Of a stretch of 19,616 nt of DNA, positions 1-7,365 are shown piece after piece. The stretch lies in the NCBI RefSeq assembly GCF_019649055.1, contig NW_026570680.1:1-19616 (forward strand). The letters run 5' to 3'. The stretch comes from Paramacrobiotus metropolitanus (taxonomy: Eukaryota; Tardigrada; Eutardigrada; Parachela; Macrobiotidae). The first letter of the stretch is position 1. Each line of letters starts with the position of its first letter. The notes beneath the pieces are model-generated. The model saw only the letters and a program-made list of their open reading frames with translations, was not told the DNA's origin and did no database searches. A program made the position numbers and the translations under genes.

Positions 1-30
1 TGGTGGCCTACCGACCACTTCGGCAAATCA

Positions 31-96
31 GCCGGTTTTACAACTGCGGCAGTCGGCCAACGGTCATGACTACGCCGGTCCATACTGGACCGCGGC
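31..96 (+). other. Three abutting bulged hairpins
   Basis: 31-50: outer GCCG/CGGC, inner GTT/AAC, loop TTAC, 3' bulge TG. 51-71: outer AGTC/GACT, inner GGCC/GGTC with a G.T pair (56-64), loop AAC, 3' bulge AT. 74-96: outer GCC/GGC, inner GGTCCA/TGGACC, loop TAC, 3' bulge GC. All three have the same layout with unrelated stems, and they follow each other with no more than two bases between. Confidence 0.75.
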
Positions 97-197
97 CACA
101 GTTACCCGCCGCCATACTACAAACCACATTATGGATATCCACGTATCCTGCGCCTGGACCTTCAAACCAGCCGCAGCCAGATCCGAAACCAATGGCG

Positions 198-325
198 ATA
201 CCCACCACCGTGGATGTATTCGCCAGGACCTTATGGATATCCACCGCCTTATGGCGGATATGGAGCATACGGCCAACCGCCGTATAGCCCACCTTCAGCG
301 GCACAACCTGACCCTACGGGCCAGG
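198..325 (+). other. Further hairpins of the same family
   Basis: 198-219: outer ATAC/GTAT, inner CCAC/GTGG, loop CACC, 3' bulge AT. 238-260: outer TAT/ATA, inner CCGCC/GGCGG, loop TTAT, 5' bulge CCA. 267-285: perfect 7-bp stem ATACGGC, loop CAACC. 307-325: outer CCTG/CAGG, inner CCC/GGG, loop TAC, with an A.C mismatch between. Just upstream, 148-176 is a 5+4-bp stem (CTGCG, CTGG) interrupted by one C.C mismatch. Confidence 0.65.
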
Positions 326-412
326 CGCCGTCTGACTCATCCATCCATTGAGCCTCCACGAGCGGGACCGGAAGCGTACGCAACCCCAGCGCCGCCGGAA
401 ACCCAGCCAAGC

Positions 413-574
413 ATCACGGCCCGACGGGTTACGTGATTACCCATTACGGGTATTCGTGGACGGACGATTAACAGTTTAACCGGCCAGAAGAGGTTCCACC
501 AGCATTGGCGGCCCAACTTGGCCTAGCCGAACTGGAACCAGCGGCACAGCCAACGCCTAACCCAGCGTTGACTG
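413..574 (+). other. Hairpin cluster in the frame-broken segment
   Basis: 413-437: outer ATCACG/CGTGAT, inner CCC/GGG, loop GAC. It is directly followed by 438-452: stem TACCC/GGGTA, loop ATTAC. 505-530: outer TTGGC/GCCGA with one T.G pair, inner GGCC/GGCC, loop CAACTT, 3' bulge TA. 547-574: CAG/CTG plus CAACGC/GCGTTG across one mismatch, loop of 8. Stems persist although the reading frame here is broken. Confidence 0.6.
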
Positions 575-737
575 TCCCATCAACCTGCATCATATCTGAC
601 ATGGTTGAACCTATATCATCGCCAATGCCAGACGATGATGAAGATGAAGGGGACGTCCAGGTGGATCTAACCACCCCACCAATGAGGATAGAATCCCCTA
701 GAACTTTTGGCCGACGGCCGGACTCCACTCTTACCAA

Positions 738-2027
738 CTTCAGGACAACCTGAAGGACGTAGAGAATGCCATCCAAGAATTGGAGGCCATGATCCGAGAA
801 TTGGACAGGCGCAGCCCTCACTACCGTGAGTCGGCCCAGCGCATCCTCCTCGATCAAGAAGAGTTCCGGCGCCTCGCACATGAACTTAGCGAGGAAATTG
901 CGACCCGCCAGGCTCAGCACGAGATATTTCCTCTGCATGACCAAACCGGTCAGGCATTGCTGGCGGCATCTCGCAGGCTGAGGGATCAGCTGGTACAGCA
1001 CCGGACGGACAGACAGCTAAGGACAGAAGGATCCGTAGCACCAACACGTCCGCCACCAGCACCATCAGCATTGTCTCCACCGAACCCAACAGTCGTAGTT
1101 ACCACTACGACTGGGGAATCTTCCGCGCCACCAGTGGCCCAGCCTACGTCTACCGACGAGGCAATGTTAATGGCCACTGGATTGGAACCGCGAGAACCAG
1201 CATCATCTCCGTACGACCTGAGGGCTTATCCAGACATACCGCCTCTGGAACGCGAACTTCACGCGGCGGAACTCCTAGAGGAGGAAATCCGCAAAGCCAT
1301 CACCAGTCTGAAAGGCGTGGACATCGCCATTATGCGGAGAAAAGTCGCGTTGGACTTAGAATTCCAACGCGTCCTGGAATACATAACCAGAATCCGACGG
1401 GCCATGCTGCGGTTTATGTACAAGCCACTTAACACGGCCAACGACGCACCAGCATTGCGCGACTTCCGTAACCGGCAATATCAGCTTGGCCTGATCGATG
1501 AAGCACTTAGGCGCGTGTTGCCTAAACCCCGACCGGGGCAGCCAACACGTGTCGGACAAACTGGACTTCTCACGCCGACGCTTTCCTCAACACGCCAACC
1601 GGCGGAAGAATTGAGGACGCGGTTTTTGAGAATTATGCGGATCCCGGCGGAGCGATTTGCAGCCGGACCGGCACTTAGTCGACCAGCCAGCGCGTCGGAC
1701 ACAGAAACCGACAGCGACATCGACTGGTTCGACATGCCAGATCCAATTCCAGTACCAGGATTAACAGCTCCGCCTGACCACATGGTCGCGCCAGAACGAC
1801 AGGTCCACCCTAGACCAGGTTCACTGGCGCCGCCACCAGAAATAGCGGAACGCCTGGAACTGATTATGAGGGCCAACGTCTCGCAAGGCAGACCGCTGCG
1901 GACGACTTCAAAAGACCAACTCCAACGCAATCAACCAGTCCTCGGACTTTACGTCAACAGTGGGACGAAGAACAAGCAGCAGCGGACCAACGGTTACGCG
2001 AGGCTGACACCGGACCCATTAGGATGA
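738..2027 (+). CDS. Open segment of the long frame: coiled-coil and helical, Pro-rich linkers
   Basis: Frame 0 becomes coding-like at about 738, before any ATG, and continues the previous segment after a -1 step. Roughly codons 1-95 are Glu/Arg/Leu-rich with heptad-like spacing, probably coiled coil. A Pro/Thr/Ser linker follows. A second helical stretch (about 1225-1510) carries alternating acidic and basic residues, and a Pro-rich tail with an Asp/Glu/Ser patch lies near 1700-1740. The frame ends at TGA 2025-2027. The last 35 or so codons look out of frame: from the A-run at 1909-1913 a charged, Gln/Glu/Arg-rich reading is better in frame 2, and near 2023 in frame 1. No catalytic motif or known domain is recognised. 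It looks like a structural or scaffold-like disordered protein segment. Confidence 0.5.
   Translation, partial: LQDNLKDVENAIQELEAMIRELDRRSPHYRESAQRILLDQEEFRRLAHELSEEIATRQAQHEIFPLHDQTGQALLAASRRLRDQLVQHRTDRQLRTEGSVAPTRPPPAPSALSPPNPTVVVTTTTGESSAPPVAQPTSTDEAMLMATGLEPREPASSPYDLRAYPDIPPLERELHAAELLEEEIRKAITSLKGVDIAIMRRKVALDLEFQRVLEYITRIRRAMLRFMYKPLNTANDAPALRDFRNRQYQLGLIDEALRRVLPKPRPGQPTRVGQTGLLTPTLSSTRQPAEELRTRFLRIMRIPAERFAAGPALSRPASASDTETDSDIDWFDMPDPIPVPGLTAPPDHMVAPERQVHPRPGSLAPPPEIAERLELIMRANVSQGRPLRTTSKDQLQRNQPVLGLYVNSGTKNKQQRTNGYARLTPDPLG
814..835 (+). other. Canonical TACC-loop hairpin
   Basis: Outer GCC/GGC (814-816, 833-835), inner CTCAC/GTGAG, loop TACC (822-825), 3' bulge TC. It has exactly the layout seen at 74-96, 198-219 and 11381-11430 but a different stem sequence. 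Confidence 0.7.
1085..1162 (+). other. Ten-base-pair TACC-loop hairpin and a second TACC hairpin
   Basis: 1090-1099 (CAGTCGTAGT) is perfectly complementary to 1104-1113 across a TACC loop. CCC/GGG extends it past a 5' AA bulge, to 1085-1116. 1142-1162: outer GCCT/AGGC, inner CGTC/GACG, loop TACC, 5' bulge A. Both lie in coding sequence. Confidence 0.75.
1346..1616 (+). other. Group of long-stem hairpins in coding sequence
   Basis: 1346-1371: 8-9-bp stem CGCGTTGG/CCAACGCG. 1514-1549: outer CGTGTTG/CAACACG, inner CCCC/GGGG, loop GACC. 1585-1616: outer CCTCAA/TTGAGG, inner CGCC/GGCG, loop AACC. Short ones of the same type follow at 1662-1672 (GCCG/CGGC, loop GAC) and 1771-1790 (CGC/GCG, GACC/GGTC, loop ACAT). 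Confidence 0.6.
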
Positions 2028-2051
2028 CGATCCTCAGGCACTGAGGAATAG

Positions 2052-2960
2052 AACCTCATTAGAGATGCCGAGGACATTGAGCGTCGCCTAACTAACCAGA
2101 TCCGAGATCTCAGCCCATTCGACCCAGAAGCGGTCAGGCTGACAGAACAGCAACAGAGCCTTACCCAACGGTTGGCTCTGCTCAGGGATCTTACTCCGAA
2201 CAGTACGATGCCTACCGGCCAATCGTTAACTGTTTTGGACCACACCACAAGATGGATCCGTGAATTCATCGAAGATTACTGGAAGGTCCAACGACCTGGC
2301 CCGTCAACGACGGCACGCCCCAGTGACTTTGACCCAGTAAACGAATGGCGACCATCACCAGTGTCTGCGCCAGCACCTTTGGCCCTGACATATGAACCGG
2401 CCGCCTTATCATCAGTTGGACAGCCAATTCCAGCTGAGTTGGCCCAGGCCCTAACGGTGCCTGGTCCAACATCAAGCCAATCCGTGGACACTGCTGGACC
2501 TGCAATAGCGGACAGCAGTATAGAAGTTCCACCGCAGGACGTCGAAATGGACGTGAGCCTGCTTGATAAAACTCGAGCTTTCGCCGGAGAAGCCGGTCGA
2601 AACGAGTCGACACCAGTCCAACCGGCTGGTGAACCGATAAGTCCAATCGCTGTTGATGCGCCAACGGCGTCATCACAGCCCACGCCGAAACCAATTGAAG
2701 GCGACACATCAAGTGGTACCCTCGTTGTCCGACCAACGGACAGGAAATCGACAGGAGGAAGGCCAGAACCGGCCACTCCTGCCACAACAAGTGGTCCACA
2801 GTCGCCCAGGTTTAAAAGAAGAAGAGGACTCCTCCAGAAGCTGGAAGAGCCTCCTTCGCAGCGGTCACTCCCACCTTGGAGAGAACCGCGTGAAAACCTG
2901 GAATTAACTCGTCCAACCAGGCCCACTCTACCAGCGTGGAGTGGCCTGCCAGAGACTTAG
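2052..2960 (+). CDS. Open segment of the long frame: short helical start then Pro/Thr/Ser-rich linker
   Basis: After in-frame TGA (2025) and TAG (2049), frame 0 is open again from 2052 to TAG at 2958-2960. The first 75 codons are helical and charged (Glu, Arg, Gln, Leu). They read naturally as a continuation of the segment before, which would need single-base losses near 1911, 2023 and 2048. The rest is low complexity: Pro, Thr, Ser, Val and Ala with scattered acidic residues. There is a basic Lys/Arg-rich patch encoded near 2810-2830. A start at the TTG of 2172 is possible only by bacterial rules, and I see no credible initiation site, so I treat this as an internal piece. Hairpins at 2110-2142, 2155-2179, 2444-2464, 2596-2674 and 2726-2742 overlie the codons. 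No known family. Confidence 0.5.
   Translation, partial: NLIRDAEDIERRLTNQIRDLSPFDPEAVRLTEQQQSLTQRLALLRDLTPNSTMPTGQSLTVLDHTTRWIREFIEDYWKVQRPGPSTTARPSDFDPVNEWRPSPVSAPAPLALTYEPAALSSVGQPIPAELAQALTVPGPTSSQSVDTAGPAIADSSIEVPPQDVEMDVSLLDKTRAFAGEAGRNESTPVQPAGEPISPIAVDAPTASSQPTPKPIEGDTSSGTLVVRPTDRKSTGGRPEPATPATTSGPQSPRFKRRRGLLQKLEEPPSQRSLPPWREPRENLELTRPTRPTLPAWSGLPET
2110..2179 (+). other. Two consecutive hairpins, second with CAAC loop
   Basis: 2110-2142: outer TCAGCC/GGCTGA, inner GACC/GGTC, loop of 7. 2155-2179: outer AGAGCC/GGCTCT, inner ACC/GGT, loop CAAC, 3' bulge T and 5' TT. Confidence 0.6.
2444..2464 (+). other. TAAC-loop hairpin
   Basis: Outer CCAGGC/GCCTGG, inner CC/GG, loop TAAC (2452-2455), 3' bulge T. 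The stem can continue past a C.T mismatch with GG (2441-2442) and CC (2466-2467). Confidence 0.65.
2596..2742 (+). other. Run of hairpins, two abutting
   Basis: 2596-2611: GTCGA/TCGAC, loop AACGAG, immediately followed by 2612-2630: outer ACCAG/CTGGT, inner CC/GG, loop AACC, 5' bulge T. 2655-2674: outer GATG/CATC, inner CGCC/GGCG, loop AAC, 3' bulge T. 2726-2742: 6-bp stem TGTCCG/CGGACA, loop ACCAA. Confidence 0.65.
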
Positions 2961-4003
2961 ACGTTCCCGGCCCTACCAGGCCCGGACCGTCCATACTTAA
3001 ACCGAAGAAGGCGGAACCACCGACTTTGATACTTCGTGGCCTACCGGCCAAGAAGAAGAAGTCGCCGCCGAAGAACTTTCCTGGCAAGGGACATGTGCTC
3101 TCCCCACCGGAAGCACCAGCGATTCCGTCAGGAACAACTCAGCCATTGCGGGACGAACCTCCAACGAGGCATCGCATCCGACTGACTCAAACGGAGTCAT
3201 GGGATGACCCGCATAACCGGGCTGTGAGCGAGATCATAGAAGTTGATCTACGCCTAAATCTGACTGAGGAGGACATGCGCCAGCGACTACGCGCCGGCGA
3301 TCCCACATTAACGGACCGTGAGATTGACCGCATCAACCGAGGTTGTCAATTGATGGTCCAAGAACGAACAATCCTCATCAGAAAGCTGATGGCCATGCGG
3401 AGCAAAAGCCAGGCCCTTCGCCAACGCAAGTTGCCTAGCGAGATCATTGAGCATGCCATCTATATCAGAGGCCCACACATCAACCCAAGGGCATGGACAG
3501 TAGAACCGCGCCCGCGACCAGGCCAGCCAGTGGAAGACGAACTTCCACCGGAAGAGGCAGAAAGCGAGGACGAACGTCCTCAACTGCCTGCGGCCTTCTG
3601 GGGCGCTACATCCAGCGAGGAGTCGGAGATCGAAGAAGATTTGGACGAACATGTCCAAAGGGCGCTATATGAGACCAGTCAGGTCCGGCCACCTTCAACG
3701 AAGGAATCGCCACGCCGAAGTCGATCTCCGTCAAAAAGGACTTCTCCTGGACGCGCCACATCAACCCCGGCGCGAATGCCTAGCATGCCGGCCATCGAAC
3801 CGGCGCCTGCCAGGTTCACACCGAGCCGGCCAGGCAAGTCCCCGACCAAAGAGAGGATGGACACCACACCTCCTCAGCAGCCAACCATGACTATTACTGT
3901 GGAACGAATCGCAGCACCTACGGTGTCTGCAGGTTCATCACTTGAACCAGTAACGGTCACGGTTAGAACCCTGCACCAGTGGTCACAGAATCGGCCAGAA
4001 TGA
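2894..4003 (+). CDS. Open segment of the long frame: basic Lys patch, helical core, acidic and SR-like tail
   Basis: Frame 2 is open from 2894 (after TGA 2891) to TGA 4001-4003 and overlaps the end of the previous segment, as expected for a -1 shift between about 2900 and 2960. Features in order: a Lys-rich basic patch near 3040-3065; a charged, mostly helical domain near 3210-3470 of about 85 residues; an acidic Glu/Asp stretch near 3530-3650; an Arg/Ser/Pro-rich stretch near 3690-3760 resembling SR or nuclear-localisation-like sequence; and a Thr/Val-rich end. The apparent GTG start at 2936 is not a eukaryotic start, so this is probably an internal part of one larger protein. A TAGAAGT-loop hairpin (3228-3253) lies inside it. 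Function unknown. Confidence 0.5.
   Translation, partial: KPGINSSNQAHSTSVEWPARDLDVPGPTRPGPSILKPKKAEPPTLILRGLPAKKKKSPPKNFPGKGHVLSPPEAPAIPSGTTQPLRDEPPTRHRIRLTQTESWDDPHNRAVSEIIEVDLRLNLTEEDMRQRLRAGDPTLTDREIDRINRGCQLMVQERTILIRKLMAMRSKSQALRQRKLPSEIIEHAIYIRGPHINPRAWTVEPRPRPGQPVEDELPPEEAESEDERPQLPAAFWGATSSEESEIEEDLDEHVQRALYETSQVRPPSTKESPRRSRSPSKRTSPGRATSTPARMPSMPAIEPAPARFTPSRPGKSPTKERMDTTPPQQPTMTITVERIAAPTVSAGSSLEPVTVTVRTLHQWSQNRPE
3228..3253 (+). other. TAGAAGT-loop hairpin inside coding sequence
   Basis: Outer GCG/CGC (3228-3230, 3251-3253), inner AGATCA/TGATCT, loop TAGAAGT (3237-3243), 3' bulge A. The seven-base loop is the one used, with different stems, in the non-coding array at 9632-9867, 6.4 kb downstream. 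Confidence 0.7.
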
Positions 4004-4953
4004 CGGTGCAGATAACTCCGGCTGTCTCGGACCGAGAAGAGGAAATTGACTCGGCCCTGATGCCCATGAGTGCTCTCACTCCTACCGAGCAGAGACACTT
4101 ATACGTCCACTCTGACCAAAATGAGCGACGGCGATACCGGTTCCTGCTCACAAAGAGACAGGAGGCGAGGGAGCAGAATAACATGGAAGAATATGACATG
4201 TTATCCGAGATGCTCGCGCCATTAATTTACCGAATGGTAAAAGATTACCGGACCCGTCGCAACCAAAGGGCCTTTCCCCCACCGGAGCAAGACCCAATGA
4301 TGACTGAAGCCCTGCTGTCAAGTGCCCCACTGATTGTGGTACCGCCAAAGACGCAGGCACCCCCAGCTGAACCAATGGATACTTCTCCGCCCGGACCTGT
4401 GGCCATAGAGCCACAGCCAAAACCAGTCCAACAGGAGGAGCCACCGGAGGCCACTTCGTCGGCACAAGAATCGGCAGGCCAAAGTCAGTCCGGAACAGGG
4501 CCAACGGCCGCTGCTCCGACAATATTGACGAATATGCCCGCCAGTGTCGACGACATACCTTTTGGCCGTCCAGTAACATTTCCCACAACAGGGACACTGG
4601 AAAACTTTGCACTTGGCAAGGCGTTATTCACTCAGCTAACTCCCAACGGAGTAAGCAGCCAAGAAAGGCCAAAAACCCAGAGAGGGCCAAACCGGCCTCT
4701 CGTCCAACTTCTCCCCAACCGAGGGCCAAACAGGCCACTCGTCCAAACTCCCCTCAACCGAGTGGAAGTCAGGCGGCCACACCCCGGCCAACAGCTAACC
4801 CAGAGGCCGAAAGGAACCGCCAAAAGAAACAAGCGGCCAAGGACAAGAAAAGTCAAGAGGCCAAGATCGCCCAGCTCGAAAAGCGGCTGTCAGGCGATGA
4901 AGACGTCCAAGTCCTATCGGACAGCCCAGATAAATCAGCAGAGCCCGCATTAA
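3965..4953 (+). CDS. Open segment of the long frame: helical domain, then Pro-rich linker
   Basis: Frame 1 is open from 3965 (after TAG 3962) to TAA 4951-4953. It begins inside the end of the previous segment, again a -1 step. Residues from about 4040 to 4260 form a strongly charged helical block (Glu, Arg, Gln, Tyr, Met), followed by a Pro/Thr/Ala/Gln-rich linker. The natural reading seems to leave this frame between about 4620 and 4660. Beyond there frame 1 gives an Arg/Pro/Asn repeat, while frame 0 gives a Lys/Gln/Glu-rich coiled coil that flows into the next segment. The last 100 codons of this open frame are therefore probably not translated. No recognisable domain or catalytic residue. 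Hairpins at 4226-4241 and 4496-4513 lie inside. Confidence 0.45.
4226..4513 (+). other. Hairpins within segment five, one with AAC loop
   Basis: 4226-4241: TTTACC/GGTAAA, loop GAAT. 4496-4513: outer CAG/CTG, inner GGCC/GGCC, loop AAC, 3' bulge G. Also seen just outside this span: 4678-4700, GAGAGG and CC pairing to GGCCTCTC with one bulged G. Confidence 0.55.
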
Positions 4954-7175
4954 ATCGCTCACGGCGGGACGAGGAGTATGAACCACGCTTCGGGCCAGAA
5001 CCGCCCTCAGAAGAAGTCATGCTTCCCTCGCCCTGGGACGATGAGGCCGAGCTACCGGATCCTGGACCGGAGGCCACACACATAGAGGTCCCAGCGGATC
5101 ACTATGTGAGATTAACCGTGGCAGCCGCCAGGGCTATGAGGCGCGCAACAGGACGGGACATGTACCAATGCCTCGTCTGCGTCCTTAGGTCCCGTATGAA
5201 ATACAAGGAAGAATACCAGGGCCTACCGCCGGCGGACCGTGTACTAACGGCACCCTTTATGCGGCGGATGGTATCCCGGATTCTGGACATGGGACTTCTG
5301 GTCCGCACACACCGTGATTGGACCAGCATGATGGAACTACATGTGGCCCATCGGCCAGCAGGACTTTCCCGTAGCAGGGACCTTCCTTTCCATCAAATAT
5401 GCAGGACCATTGCTTACCTGCACAACCCAAGAGGGTCCAACCTGACCGATATTGCCAGGACACTCAACGCTCTCTATTACCAGGGAGAAGAGAATCTGGA
5501 TAAACTCACTACCAGACTGGCTGATGAGTTAATTGCGCTGGTCAGGGAAGGAACCCTAGAAACGACCAACGCACATAGAGCGGAGCCAATTCGCTTCACC
5601 ATTCCGGGATTCATCCCACAGAAGACCCAACGGTCTCTGTATGTGTCACATGACGTTGACACAAAATGGGATCCGGACAGAAAGAAAGCGGTTGGACCGC
5701 CGAAGGACAAGTTGACCGGCAGAGCCAAGGAGGCTTACTTAATCTCCCAAGAGGCCAAACTGCCAGGTCCAAAGAACTTGCCGGTTGAAAAGCCCCCTCG
5801 ACCATCGGTCACTAGAAGGGAGAAGGCAGCACGGCAAGAAGTTGAAGAAGAGATGCGCGAGGCCGGAATCCGACCCGTGCCAAGGGACACTGTGTCACTG
5901 CCTAACGCAGCTGGCCAGTCCAGACCTCCTTCACCGACTCCATCAGCCACATCAACTAAGAGTCGAAAGACCACGGACACAAAGGCCATGGCTGCAAAGA
6001 GGAGCGGGAGGAAGGGCCCGCCACCACCGGGCCGAGACGTATCGGACTCTGAGGACTCCGAACAGGAGGACTCGGAGGAGGAACAAGAAGAAGAGCCGGA
6101 CCAGGACCAAACCATGGAATCCCATAAGTCCGACTCAGATGACGACGATGATCAGAGCCCTGGTAAACTTACCATGAACGTCCCACCGGACCATGACATG
6201 GAAATCCCACCTGGTGATGAAAATCAGCCACCTAACGGTGACCAGGACATGGAGGACCAGGGCGGCGCAGACAGCGCCAGTCATGACCAAAGTGGTGCAG
6301 AAGCCGCCGATCGGGAAAGTCAGGCCAGCGTAGAAGACGCTGAGCCAAGTGGAAGCGGTGCACAGCCCGAACGGGACAGAGTGCGAGACTCCACCTCACC
6401 AGAATCGAATGATGGTGAGATTCAATGGACTTTACCCGACCCATGCCCGGCCAAACCGCGCATTGATTATGTGCCGCCACCGAGAACCACGGTGGCGAGG
6501 AAATGGCCCGGCGGAGATCCATCAAAGAAGCCGAAGATCTCCAATACGGACGAGACGTGGGCATACATTAAGGCAGCCTTAAAGGCGTTGTCCCAAACGG
6601 GTACAACCTTTGCTACAGGAGGCTTGGCCTTCCAACTTATCCAGAAATGGAATGGCCCACCAATCACCAAGTCCAAGGTGATGAAATATATTCGAATGGC
6701 CTATGAAGAAGGAGCCATCCTTCGAACCCATCTGCCCAACATGCAGATGTTCTACACGTTCCCACCGGAAAGACGTGACGAAGCACCTCAAGGCTACTGG
6801 GAATGGCGAAATGCCATCTTGGCGGTACTGACCACCACGCAACATCCCTTGGGCCTGACAAGAGGCGAAATGGCCAACCAACTCCTTGGACGATACGATG
6901 TACAACTTTCGACGTACGATCCTCAGCTGAGTGACGGGAATGAATATCCCCCTAGTCGCCCCAACGGGTTGTACTACCTCAGCGAGGACGTGCGATACAT
7001 CGTCAAAAAGATGCTGCGCGAAGGCTGGCTTGATCAAACTGTTGACGAGCCAGAAGCCCAGCAGCGTTACCGGATGAAGAATAATCCACCGGATCGCTAT
7101 GGCCCTCGTCCCACCGAATCCGCCACCTTGGCCTCAACCAAGTCCAAGAAAAAGCGGCGCACTTACCATCAGTGA
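4641..7175 (+). CDS. C-terminal part of the long protein: coiled coil and four winged-helix-like modules
   Basis: This frame is intact for 2.5 kb to TGA 7173-7175. An ATG at 5019 could start a 718-residue protein, but the same frame upstream (about 4641-5018) is convincingly coding: Pro/Ser/Gln repeats, then a Lys/Gln/Glu coiled coil near 4800-4890. I therefore treat 5019 as internal. Counting from 5019, two helical modules at about residues 28-110 and 122-200 each have a helix-helix-helix pattern ending in a Gly-containing hairpin. After a charged linker, an acidic tract of Glu, Asp and Ser spans about 339-375. Two more such modules lie at about 512-582 and 593-685, the third reminiscent of a linker-histone globular domain. 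A Lys/Arg tail ends the protein. Winged helices bind DNA or RNA; the assignment rests on pattern only. No enzyme motif is visible. Confidence 0.55.
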   Translation, partial: SQRSKQPRKAKNPERAKPASRPTSPQPRAKQATRPNSPQPSGSQAATPRPTANPEAERNRQKKQAAKDKKSQEAKIAQLEKRLSGDEDVQVLSDSPDKSAEPALNRSRRDEEYEPRFGPEPPSEEVMLPSPWDDEAELPDPGPEATHIEVPADHYVRLTVAAARAMRRATGRDMYQCLVCVLRSRMKYKEEYQGLPPADRVLTAPFMRRMVSRILDMGLLVRTHRDWTSMMELHVAHRPAGLSRSRDLPFHQICRTIAYLHNPRGSNLTDIARTLNALYYQGEENLDKLTTRLADELIALVREGTLETTNAHRAEPIRFTIPGFIPQKTQRSLYVSHDVDTKWDPDRKKAVGPPKDKLTGRAKEAYLISQEAKLPGPKNLPVEKPPRPSVTRREKAARQEVEEEMREAGIRPVPRDTVSLPNAAGQSRPPSPTPSATSTKSRKTTDTKAMAAKRSGRKGPPPPGRDVSDSEDSEQEDSEEEQEEEPDQDQTMESHKSDSDDDDDQSPGKLTMNVPPDHDMEIPPGDENQPPNGDQDMEDQGGADSASHDQSGAEAADRESQASVEDAEPSGSGAQPERDRVRDSTSPESNDGEIQWTLPDPCPAKPRIDYVPPPRTTVARKWPGGDPSKKPKISNTDETWAYIKAALKALSQTGTTFATGGLAFQLIQKWNGPPITKSKVMKYIRMAYEEGAILRTHLPNMQMFYTFPPERRDEAPQGYWEWRNAILAVLTTTQHPLGLTRGEMANQLLGRYDVQLSTYDPQLSDGNEYPPSRPNGLYYLSEDVRYIVKKMLREGWLDQTVDEPEAQQRYRMKNNPPDRYGPRPTESATLASTKSKKKRRTYHQ
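5619..5700 (+). other. CAAC-loop hairpin and neighbours
   Basis: 5619-5639: outer CAG/CTG, inner AGACC/GGTCT, loop CAAC (5628-5631), 5' bulge A. 5642-5663: TGTGTC/GACACA, loop of 10. 5688-5700: GCGGT/ACCGC, loop TGG. Just upstream, 5344-5357 is TGGCC/GGCCA with loop CATC. Confidence 0.6.
6173..6246 (+). other. Two nested hairpins, CACC and TAAC loops
   Basis: 6173-6195: outer CATG/CATG, inner GTCC/GGAC, loop CACC, 5' bulge AAC. 6210-6246: outer CCTGGT/ACCAGG, inner CACC/GGTG, loop TAAC (6233-6236). The two stems of the second are continuous on the 3' side and separated by 13 bases on the 5' side. Confidence 0.65.
6587..6607 (+). other. AAAC-loop hairpin
   Basis: Outer GTTGT/ACAAC, inner CCC/GGG, loop AAAC (6595-6598), 3' bulge T. 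It lies in codons of the third winged-helix-like module. Confidence 0.65.
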
Positions 7176-7365
7176 CCTAGGCATAGAATTTGCATAGGGT
7201 CTAGGGGGTGAACCCGATATAATTCACCGGGCAAGAAAAGCCTAGTTAACAAATCACACGTAAAATCATAGGGACGTAAAATATAGGGCGTAATTATCAT
7301 AGGGACCCGCCATAGGAAGTGGACTTAACCCCATTCTGCAAGTTTCATTTCTGTTACCACAGAGA
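7176..7365 (+). promoter_or_regulatory. Structured spacer between the two plus-strand genes
   Basis: This 190-base gap is more AT-rich than its flanks. Bases 7201-7245 can fold as a three-way junction: CTA/TAG closes it, GGTGAA (7207-7212) pairs with TTCACC (7223-7228), and GGC/GCC forms a second arm (7230-7242). The hexamer CATAGG occurs at 7193, 7267, 7298 and 7311, with TATAGG at 7282, giving an irregular repeat of about 13-16 bases in the second half. A pyrimidine-rich stretch ending in CAG at 7360-7362 looks like a 3' splice site three bases before the next ATG, so the downstream gene could be expressed from a spliced or subgenomic RNA. I found no convincing donor partner. Confidence 0.4.

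Larger units (their letters stand above)
1..737 (+). pseudogene. Frame-broken upstream part of the long polyprotein-like frame, 5' end outside window
   Basis: Coding-like character is clear but jumps between frames. Tracts rich in Tyr, Pro and Gly lie in frame 2 near 59-97, frame 1 near 103-140, frame 0 near 144-190 and frame 1 again near 193-350. A Pro-rich stretch follows in frame 2 to about 435. Frame 1 then runs from about 420 to 750, interrupted by one TAA at 469-471, and includes an acidic run of Asp and Glu near 628-655. Most steps are -1, as if one base had been lost. The change near 350 is +1 (or two losses), and the one near 190 is a net -2. No start codon is visible, so the protein begins left of the window. 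The same bases form abutting hairpins (for example 31-50, 51-71, 74-96). I recognise no family. It may be decayed, or the assembly may contain deletion errors. Confidence 0.45.

Noticed and set aside
1994-2926. Long open frames on the minus strand opposite the long plus-strand frame (also at 468-1001, 4148-4612, 5735-6115, 6579-7037)
   Set aside because: They mirror the GC-rich plus-strand codons, encode low-complexity or Leu/Ser/Gly-rich products and have no start context or motif.
2900-4003. Programmed -1 ribosomal frameshifting at the segment overlaps
   Set aside because: There are too many shifts, including three within 140 bases near 1911-2050, and I see no common slippery heptamer followed by a structure at a fixed distance.
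7170-7362. Intron joining the long frame to the 649-codon gene
   Set aside because: The possible donor is weak, and splicing to CAG 7362 would put the downstream gene out of frame.
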